This document shows, in pieces, positions 44,527-50,782 of a DNA stretch of 50,782 nt. Location: positions 1 through 50,782 of the forward strand of contig CAMAJR010000004.1 of assembly GCA_945835885.1 (NCBI GenBank), in the 5' to 3' direction. Made by a program: the position numbers and the translations under genes. Source of the DNA: an uncultured Alphaproteobacteria bacterium (GTDB lineage: Bacteria; Pseudomonadota; Alphaproteobacteria; RF32; CAG-239). Below the pieces are notes generated by a model that ran no database searches, had not been told where the DNA came from, and was given only the letters and a program-made list of their open reading frames with translations. How positions within the stretch are numbered: the first letter of the stretch is position 1; each line of letters starts with the position of its first letter.

Positions 44527-46242
44527 TTAAAAAGATGATACGATTTCAATATACGGTCTAATTCCTAAACTTTGCTTAAAATTTGAAATATATTGCAACA
44601 TTTCGCCCCACTCGGTCCATCGGTCAACAAATTTCTTTGCAAAATCAGTAGATTTTGAAAGTTGAACTTCGATAACTTTTTCGAGCAAACTGCGTGCACC
44701 GGACTTCATTTTTTCAAAATCGACGTGCAATTTTTTATCGCCATCAAACCAAAACGCACCATATTCGTGCAAATAGTTATATTCAATCAAATCAGCCATA
44801 CGATGTGCCTCGCGGTCTTCCGGATATGCCTTCATAAAATGACGTTTAACAATCCAAGTCACATAAATTGACTTCAATTCTTCCTCTGTAATAATACCCG
44901 CTTTCACATATTCCGGCATCATCGCTGCCGATACCATATCGGCCTTATGCTCTTCGATGATATGATGATAAATACCGACGGCAGTCTGATAAGTGCTGTC
45001 CGGTCCGAGCGAATGCCCGTTTTCGTGTCCGATTGTGAACACATGGTCATATTCATTGTTATAATATTTATGCAATTCCGGAATAACCAATTTTTTAAGA
45101 ATTTCCTGTGTTTTTTCCGATTCGCCGCCGTAACGGACTTGGCGGTGATAAACGTTGCGTCTTCCGCCGCCGTGCGCTAAACTCGGCTTATCGTTATTCG
45201 GCAGATTCTGCGCCAATGTAATACCGCCGCGGCAAAGCGCGTAATCGCCGGTCAACGCTGCAATATCAACATCAACCATTGTTTGTTTTAAGCCCTTTTT
45301 ACCGCCGACGCATTGTTCATATTTGTCGCTAAACGGCATAAGCGTCGCCAATTTGACCATTTCTTCTTTGAATTTCAGCAACAATTCCGTGCCTTTGCGA
45401 TTGACAATACCGACACGAATACCGAGCATATCTTTCGGCACCGGATTGATATTCAACGCTTCAAGACGCGCACACAATGACTTATCCGAAAAAAGCTGTG
45501 ATGTCAGTTTATCGTCATAATTTTCGCGGCTTAAAGTAAACTCAAGAGGTGTATTTTGCATTTCAGCCCAATGTTTATCAGCCAAAATATCCATTTCTTC
45601 ATTGTTTTGCAAAAGCGCCTGCGCCTGCCAACCGAGATAATCCTTAAATAATTCGTCAGTTGTAAAATGCGCCGCACATTCAAGTTCATTCGCAATTTCA
45701 GAAAATTCATCAGCAAAATATTCGGTATAGTCGATGGCTTTCAGTTCATCTCCATCACGCCTCACCATTGTCCGAGCGCTCAAGATTTTGCGCACTTCGT
45801 CCGTTTTGCCCGCGTCAAGCATTTTATTGATAATTTGCGCCAACTCTGCCACTTCTAAATCGGTCGGATAAAAATTGCATCCCGCAAACTGATGAATACC
45901 TTCAAAAATTTCGACCGGTTCTTTATCCACGCCGTTTGAGCCGGCAACCCCGTTTAATGAATTAAACAGTTTCAGCGCATTTGCCGCATACGGACTTTTT
46001 TCAGCAGCAACTTCCAGTGCCTGTTTTTGCACCAAATTCATCGGATGGTCCATTTCAAGAGCCACATCGTTGATAATACGCGCGGCATTTACTAAGTATT
46101 GCAGAGCTTTTTTATCACCGTCAGAAAGATTTTTATACGATTCGTGTTCTTTATCAATCAGCACAATTTGTCGCATTTCTTTGCTGACTTTTTTCTTAAG
46201 TTCCGGTGCTGAATATTTAATTTTGAATCCGTTTATTTTCAT
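44527..46242 (-). CDS. Zinc metallopeptidase, M49 (dipeptidyl peptidase III)-like
   Basis: The 571-aa protein has no signal peptide. It carries GHENGHSLGP with HENGH at 406-410 and, 20 residues on, IIEEHKADMVSAAM with Glu430/431 as third ligand. This is the bacterial M49-like layout with a five-residue HExxH in place of the HExxGH of classical DPP III. It probably acts on peptides in the cytosol. GGAG precedes the ATG, and the gene overlaps the upstream AMMECR1-like gene by 26 bp. Confidence 0.8.
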   Translation of the reverse strand: MKINGFKIKYSAPELKKKVSKEMRQIVLIDKEHESYKNLSDGDKKALQYLVNAARIINDVALEMDHPMNLVQKQALEVAAEKSPYAANALKLFNSLNGVAGSNGVDKEPVEIFEGIHQFAGCNFYPTDLEVAELAQIINKMLDAGKTDEVRKILSARTMVRRDGDELKAIDYTEYFADEFSEIANELECAAHFTTDELFKDYLGWQAQALLQNNEEMDILADKHWAEMQNTPLEFTLSRENYDDKLTSQLFSDKSLCARLEALNINPVPKDMLGIRVGIVNRKGTELLLKFKEEMVKLATLMPFSDKYEQCVGGKKGLKQTMVDVDIAALTGDYALCRGGITLAQNLPNNDKPSLAHGGGRRNVYHRQVRYGGESEKTQEILKKLVIPELHKYYNNEYDHVFTIGHENGHSLGPDSTYQTAVGIYHHIIEEHKADMVSAAMMPEYVKAGIITEEELKSIYVTWIVKRHFMKAYPEDREAHRMADLIEYNYLHEYGAFWFDGDKKLHVDFEKMKSGARSLLEKVIEVQLSKSTDFAKKFVDRWTEWGEMLQYISNFKQSLGIRPYIEIVSSF

Positions 46243-47509
46243 AATTCATCTCCACTGTTTTAAATTTATAAAACTCCATTTTTTCAAGCGCGTCGTTTTC
46301 CGGTATTTGCATACGCCGGCGCAACAAATCCAACACGTCAACCGAATTGTCCGAGCGTTCATCGGCAACCAACAACGCACTCCGTCCGTGATATTGAACA
46401 TATACGCCGTCATCGGTTTCCAAATAATTAATCAACGGAACATTATTATCTTTTTCGATTTTTTCCAAGTCGGTCAACAAGTAGATTTTTACCGATTCAA
46501 TCGGCTGTGATATTTTAAGAACGGCTTTACGCGCAAGTTCGATAACTCCGACAATAATTCCCTTATTTTTTCCGATTTTGGCACGCGAAAAAATCTCGCG
46601 GCCGCCGGTCGTCCAAAAGCGTGCATAAACATAGCCGCGGTCAAACAACCGATAATTCTGCACATTTTTTTCCGGCCAAATTGTCTCTTGTTCGGGCGTT
46701 TGTTTCAGATTTTCGATAAAATAACGCATAATATCGGTGCCGTAATGATTCAAATATGCACTCAAGTTTGCTTTTTGTTGAGCCAAATGAGCATCTTCTC
46801 CGTTTTCATCTTCAAACCACGCGGCATAGTCTGCTTCCCACGCCTGCGCCAATTGCGTGTCAACCTCATCGAAAATATAGATTTTAAAGCTGTTTTTTTG
46901 TGCCAGATACAACGCTTCGTTAATCAAAAAATCATCATCTGAAGCACCGATTCGCTGTTTTAAATCAACCGCAAACACCAACAAACTTTCCGCGTCTTTC
47001 ATAAATGTATCTAAATCGGACTCGGTCTCGGCAACATCTTGCGTCAATTCCACGGCTTCAACCTCCTCCGTTTCAAACATTTGCCGCAACAACTGCAAGT
47101 GTTTTTCAATATTATCGCTCTGCCTATGCACCAAGACAATGTATTTGATTTTGTTGTGACGATGAATTTCTCGATAGAGTTTTTGAATAACTTTTTCCGC
47201 TTCATCCGTAACGTTTTCCGGAACCGTCAGCATTTTAACATTTTGCGTGCGATAGTTATCCCAATGACTCATATAGCTGGTAATTTCGGATTTTTGTTCA
47301 TTCCTTCCGGCATAAAATACCGCCGCAATAATCGGATTAATCACCTCTTTATATTCACGCACCCGCCCGTAATCAACAGCTTTTTCATAGTTGGCATAGG
47401 TGTTATAATAAAATCGACGCACATTAAGCCATACGGCACCGCCCGCAATCAGCAATATTGCCAAACGGCGCAACCATTTTTGCAAAAACTTTTTTGTGCT
47501 TGGCAACAT
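46217..47509 (-). CDS. Membrane-anchored protein with AMMECR1-like C-terminal domain
   Basis: The 430-aa product has one N-terminal membrane helix (about 14-30). The last 130 residues resemble AMMECR1: RAKIGKNKGIIVGVIELARKAVL, VYVQYHGRSALLV, and a final LLRRRMQIPENDALEKMEFYKFKTVEM, read in parts. The middle region opens with NPIIAAVFYAGRNEQ, which faintly recalls the start of Memo proteins that are often fused or linked to AMMECR1 in bacteria. Both calls are tentative. It overlaps the M49 gene by 26 bp and follows the HD hydrolase gene. Confidence 0.55.
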   Translation of the reverse strand: MLPSTKKFLQKWLRRLAILLIAGGAVWLNVRRFYYNTYANYEKAVDYGRVREYKEVINPIIAAVFYAGRNEQKSEITSYMSHWDNYRTQNVKMLTVPENVTDEAEKVIQKLYREIHRHNKIKYIVLVHRQSDNIEKHLQLLRQMFETEEVEAVELTQDVAETESDLDTFMKDAESLLVFAVDLKQRIGASDDDFLINEALYLAQKNSFKIYIFDEVDTQLAQAWEADYAAWFEDENGEDAHLAQQKANLSAYLNHYGTDIMRYFIENLKQTPEQETIWPEKNVQNYRLFDRGYVYARFWTTGGREIFSRAKIGKNKGIIVGVIELARKAVLKISQPIESVKIYLLTDLEKIEKDNNVPLINYLETDDGVYVQYHGRSALLVADERSDNSVDVLDLLRRRMQIPENDALEKMEFYKFKTVEMNYENKRIQN

Positions 47510-47526
47510 TATAACTCACCCCGCTT

Positions 47527-48153
47527 TTAAACTTTTATCCCGCATTTTTCTAAGTTATCAAGCGACAGTGTAATCACGGCATCTTCAAGTGCCTCGACAG
47601 CCGGTTCGTCTAAAACGGCGACCACCTGTTTTTTTTCGGTATTTATCGTCAAATATTGCGCGCCGTCCTCACATTCGAGCCAATAACGCACGTCGCCGTT
47701 GTTATGCTGATTGGCCTGCAAATTGGCGTCAATCTTGTCGAGAGCCGTAACCAAGCGCGATTCGGGTGTTTGTTTATCTTCATACTCACGCCAAATTTCA
47801 AAAATTCGACCACCAAGCTCTGCCGGCAACAAGTCACGATACTTCTCCATTGCCGACAACTCTTGTTCATCTTTGAGTTTTTTCATCTCGGGGTGTGCGC
47901 GTTGCACCGCTTTGGTGTAATCGCCGGTTTCGGCTTCGGCAATATCGTGTATCAGCGCAAGTTCCAACAAACGCGTGTAATTGTATTTATGCTTCAAATA
48001 CGGATACATCATCATCAACAGCCACGCCAGCTTAAAACTGTGTGACGAGTCGGTTTCGCTTGTGCCGTCCGAGAGCAATGTTGCCCGTTTTACGAGGCAA
48101 ACCTTGTCCAAAACCTTCATAAATCTGAGTATTTGTGCGATTTTATTTTGCAT
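47527..48153 (-). CDS. HD-domain hydrolase (YfbR-like)
   Basis: The 208-aa protein has the HD-domain metal ligands: DSSHSFKLAWLL (first His), LALIHDIAEAETGDYTKA (HD pair) and VTALDKIDANLQ (last Asp). This pattern is that of YfbR-type 5'-deoxynucleotidases and related HD proteins. It overlaps serS by 11 bp on the same strand. Substrate is inferred only. Confidence 0.85.
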   Translation of the reverse strand: MQNKIAQILRFMKVLDKVCLVKRATLLSDGTSETDSSHSFKLAWLLMMMYPYLKHKYNYTRLLELALIHDIAEAETGDYTKAVQRAHPEMKKLKDEQELSAMEKYRDLLPAELGGRIFEIWREYEDKQTPESRLVTALDKIDANLQANQHNNGDVRYWLECEDGAQYLTINTEKKQVVAVLDEPAVEALEDAVITLSLDNLEKCGIKV

Positions 48154-49423
48154 TTTTACCTATGAATTTTTTACCGCCCAAATACGGTTGCAATTTTACC
48201 GGAATCCGCACAGAGCCGTCGGCTTGCTGATGATTTTCAATAAACGGAACCAACGCACGCGGTGTCGCAATACCGGTGTTGTTTAATGTATGGCAGAAAT
48301 GCATCTTGCCGTCATTGCCGCGATAACGTAAATTCGTGCGTCGTGCTTGCCATTCGGTAATATTTGAACAAGAGTGTGTTTCACGATAGCAATTCTGCGA
48401 CGGCACCCACGCCTCTAAATCATATTGGCGATATTTCGGCGCGCCCATATCACCGGTGCAAACTTCCAAAACCTGATACGGCAATTCCAAATCTTGCAAA
48501 ACTTCTTCCGAAATCTGCAACAGTTTTTTATGCCACTTTTCGCTTTCTGCCAAATCATTTTTACAAATAACGAATTGCTCTGTTTTAAAGAACTGATGCA
48601 CCCGAACCAAACCGCGCGTATCTTTTCCGGCTGCACCGGCTTCGCGGCGGAAACACGGCGAAAATCCGGCATACAATACCGGCAAATCAGCTTCGGTCAG
48701 CGTTTCATCGGCTCTGAGTGAATTCAAAATCAATTCCGCCGTTCCGGACAAATACAAATCATCTGCCGGCATATAATATATTTCATCGCGAGAAAACGGC
48801 AAATACCCCTGATTAAACAGCGGTTTTTCTTTAGAAAGTGCCGGAACCGTAATCAGCGTAAAGCCGTTGGCGCGAAGTTTATCCATCACTAACATATGTA
48901 TTGCCAATTCAAGCTGTGCCAAATCATTCTTAATGGCGTATGTGCGCGAGCCGGAAACTTTGGCAATCCGCTCCATCTCACTCCAATCGTTAATTTCCAT
49001 TAATTCAATATGGTTGCGCGGTGTAAAATCAAAATGCGGAAGTTCACCGACTTTGCGACGCACGACATTTGCCGTATCATCCGGTCCGTCCGGACTTTCT
49101 TCACTTGGATAGTTCGGCATTCTGAGCATCATATCATTATATTTTTCTTCTAACTCGGCTAATTGTTCCTGTTCCTTTTTGAACTCCTCGCCCACCGCCT
49201 TACTTTTGGCAATAATCGCCGGACGTTCTTCATTTAATGCGGACTTAATCGAATTGCTGAGTTTGTTTTTTTCTTCCGCCAACGCCTGTGATGACGTTTT
49301 CAGTTTATTCATTTCATAAAATGTCGCAAGCAACTCATCAACTTTTTCCGGTTCAAAACCCTTGCGTCCCAAACTATTTTTCACCCAATCGGTATTTTCT
49401 GCAATAAATTTAATATCCAACAT
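48143..49423 (-). CDS. serS: Serine-tRNA ligase
   Basis: The 426-aa class II synthetase has the N-terminal tRNA-binding coiled coil (about 30-100), motif 2 FSPCFRREAGAAGKDTRGLVRVHQF and motif 3 near NNTGIATPRALVPFIEN. The start gives the usual MLDIKFIAEN. It is the first gene of a run with HD, AMMECR1-like, M49-like, membrane protein and lipoprotein genes. Confidence 0.97.
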   Translation of the reverse strand: MLDIKFIAENTDWVKNSLGRKGFEPEKVDELLATFYEMNKLKTSSQALAEEKNKLSNSIKSALNEERPAIIAKSKAVGEEFKKEQEQLAELEEKYNDMMLRMPNYPSEESPDGPDDTANVVRRKVGELPHFDFTPRNHIELMEINDWSEMERIAKVSGSRTYAIKNDLAQLELAIHMLVMDKLRANGFTLITVPALSKEKPLFNQGYLPFSRDEIYYMPADDLYLSGTAELILNSLRADETLTEADLPVLYAGFSPCFRREAGAAGKDTRGLVRVHQFFKTEQFVICKNDLAESEKWHKKLLQISEEVLQDLELPYQVLEVCTGDMGAPKYRQYDLEAWVPSQNCYRETHSCSNITEWQARRTNLRYRGNDGKMHFCHTLNNTGIATPRALVPFIENHQQADGSVRIPVKLQPYLGGKKFIGKNAK

Positions 49424-49505
49424 CGTTTTTTGCCTTAAAAAAATAAATTAAAACCGTTCAAATTATACGTTGTTTCTTTAAGATTACAACACAAATTTTT
49501 ATATT

Positions 49506-49536
49506 TTGATTGATTTTTGCACAGCGTTGATATACT
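49506..49536 (+). promoter_or_regulatory. Putative promoter of trpS
   Basis: TTGATT, a long 19-nt spacer and TATACT, 34 nt before the ATG. Confidence 0.35.
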
Positions 49537-49570
49537 TTTATGGAAGTTTATAAAAAATAAAGAGGAAACG

Positions 49571-50578
49571 ATGTTTGAAAATAAGTGTATTTTAACCGGA
49601 GTTAAACCAACCGGAAAACCGCATATCGGCAACTATTTCGGAGCTATTCTTCCGGCAATTAAGATGGCAAATGAAGCCGCACGCTTTAATCTGTTTATTG
49701 CCGACTATCACGCCATCAATTTTATGAAAAACGCTGAAATGCTGCAGCAAGAAATCAAGGAAATCGCCTGTGTTTATTTGGCTGCCGGACTTGACCCGAA
49801 AAAGCATTTTTTCTACCGCCAATCCGATATACCGGAAATCAATGAAATCACAACCATTTTATATGCCTTTACGCCAAAAGGGTTTATGAACAAATCTCAC
49901 GCCTATAAAGCTGCGGTTGATAAAAATACCGAAGCAGGAAAACCGACAGATGACGGTATCAATATGGGATTATATACCTACCCGACATTGATGGCTGCAG
50001 ATATTTTGGCAATGGATACCGATATTGTTCCGGTCGGTAAAGACCAAATTCAACACGTTGAAATCGCACGCGATATTGCCGGCGCGGTTAACGCTTATTA
50101 TGATAAAGAATTGTTAAAACTGCCGGATTATGTTACCGCCGCCAATGTTGCGGTTCTTCCGGGAATCGACGGGCGCAAAATGAGCAAATCTTACAACAAT
50201 GTTATTCCTATGTTTGAAGATGATAAAGTCATCAAAAAAGCCGTTTATTCTGCCGTAACGGATTCGCGTCCGATGGAGGAGCCGAAAAATCCGGAAGAAA
50301 TCATTGTATATCAGATTTATAAATGTCTGGCACCGGCCAACAAAGTAGAAGAAATGGCCGCCGGCCTGCGTGAGGGCAAACTCGGCTACGGACATATCAA
50401 AGCTATGCTTTTGGACACAATTTTGGAACAAACCAAAGATGCCAAACAAATTTACGATTACTATATGGCACACTATAATGAGGTCCGCGGTGCACTTGAA
50501 GAAGGTGCCGCCAAAGCCCGCCCTTATGCTCAAGCCACTTTGGCTCGGCTTAAAGAAACATTGTTCGGAAATTTGTAA
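49571..50578 (+). CDS. trpS: Tryptophan-tRNA ligase
   Basis: The 335-aa class I synthetase has GVKPTGKPHIGNYFG, the HIGH-type motif, VGKDQIQHVEIARDIA for tryptophan and ATP, and GRKMSKSYNN, the KMSKS loop. ATG 49571 has GAGG upstream; an earlier in-frame start at 49517 is less likely. It stands alone and is followed by the repeat array of the same family as after alaS. Confidence 0.97.
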   Translation: MFENKCILTGVKPTGKPHIGNYFGAILPAIKMANEAARFNLFIADYHAINFMKNAEMLQQEIKEIACVYLAAGLDPKKHFFYRQSDIPEINEITTILYAFTPKGFMNKSHAYKAAVDKNTEAGKPTDDGINMGLYTYPTLMAADILAMDTDIVPVGKDQIQHVEIARDIAGAVNAYYDKELLKLPDYVTAANVAVLPGIDGRKMSKSYNNVIPMFEDDKVIKKAVYSAVTDSRPMEEPKNPEEIIVYQIYKCLAPANKVEEMAAGLREGKLGYGHIKAMLLDTILEQTKDAKQIYDYYMAHYNEVRGALEEGAAKARPYAQATLARLKETLFGNL

Positions 50579-50624
50579 AATACGTCCCTTAAAGCAAGGT
50601 ATGTAAAAACACCAAGCCCAGTTA

Positions 50625-50782
50625 AAAAAACGCGGAGAATGAGTCAGATGCGCCGTGACTTTTGAACGCCGTGTAGACAGAGCCACACAAGCGAAAAGAT
50701 TACAAGCCCAGTTCAAAAAACGCGGATAATGAGTCAGATGCGCCGTGACTTTTGAGCGCCGTGTAGACAGAGCCACACAAGC
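50625..50782 (+). repeat. Second array of the ~90 bp repeat (cut by window end)
   Basis: Units start at 50631 and 50721 (90 bp spacing), with the same order of parts as the array at 43553-43941: CGCGGAGAATGAGTCAG, the AGTCA/TGACT dyad and GTGTAG with CCACAC instead of CTACAC. The second unit reads CGCGGATAATG, which matches the inverted end of the alaS array better. The array continues beyond the window. An antisense open frame through it (minus strand, to about 50776) repeats one peptide per unit and is most likely spurious. Confidence 0.88.

Noticed and set aside
50114..50776. Minus-strand frame of 220 codons with a repeated peptide
   Set aside because: It lies antisense to trpS and through the repeat array. 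The repeated peptide comes from the 90-bp DNA repeat being a multiple of three, and the same frame has a stop in the alaS array.

Overview
The window looks like a piece of chromosome from a low-to-moderate GC alphaproteobacterium, probably an anaerobic or fermentative, host- or gut-associated one. The alphaproteobacterial signs are the DksA form with one remaining zinc-finger Cys, a Mic60/COG4223-like protein divergent from tsaD, the DUF2066-PerM pair, a DUF2155 protein next to MCE proteins, and the order dksA-maf-rng-yacG. The anaerobic reading rests on pta-ackA and on a methyltransferase resembling RquA (rhodoquinone synthesis). The lineage is inference from gene content only.

Layout. 1-650: the 5' part of a tyrosine-recombinase-like integrase runs off the left edge and faces the 3' end of a tRNA-Gly(GCC), as expected for an element integrated at a tRNA gene. 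840-6172: a micro-ORF coupled to murA, an exported protein with an internal duplication, a response regulator with an RquA-like enzyme, cmk and a HAD phosphatase. 6169-9164: exported proteins of unknown function, two of them HExxH paralogues flanking a third that seems to have lost the motif. 9161-16783: lepA, a GNAT gene, DUF2066-PerM and pta-ackA. 16844-20818: a Gld-type ABC system with permease and GldG-like part fused. 20960-28615: two single-domain MCE proteins with DUF2155, a TetR regulator, mpl-ldcA (peptidoglycan recycling) and small or exported unknowns.

28694-31272: an archaeal-type ADP-dependent sugar kinase translationally coupled to the Mic60-like gene, the least expected enzyme here. 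31373-33087: tsaD-nth. 38776-33100 (minus strand): one tightly packed transcription unit dksA-maf-rng-yacG-mlaE-mlaF-mlaD-pqiC. 38873-40748: a prepilin-like protein, an outer-membrane barrel and a tethered protein. 40905-50578: alaS, a small lipoprotein, an M49-like peptidase, a possible AMMECR1-domain membrane protein, an HD hydrolase, serS and trpS.

Two intergenic arrays of the same ~90-95 bp repeat lie directly after alaS and after trpS. Each unit has two small inverted repeats, and the alaS array ends in an inverted copy of its own start, so it is a bounded element or a structured terminator-like RNA. Together the genes give cell-wall precursor synthesis and recycling, lipid transport across the envelope (two MCE loci), translation, acetate fermentation and possibly rhodoquinone-linked respiration. 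Many envelope proteins have no recognised family. All family calls are from reading motifs; no database search was run.
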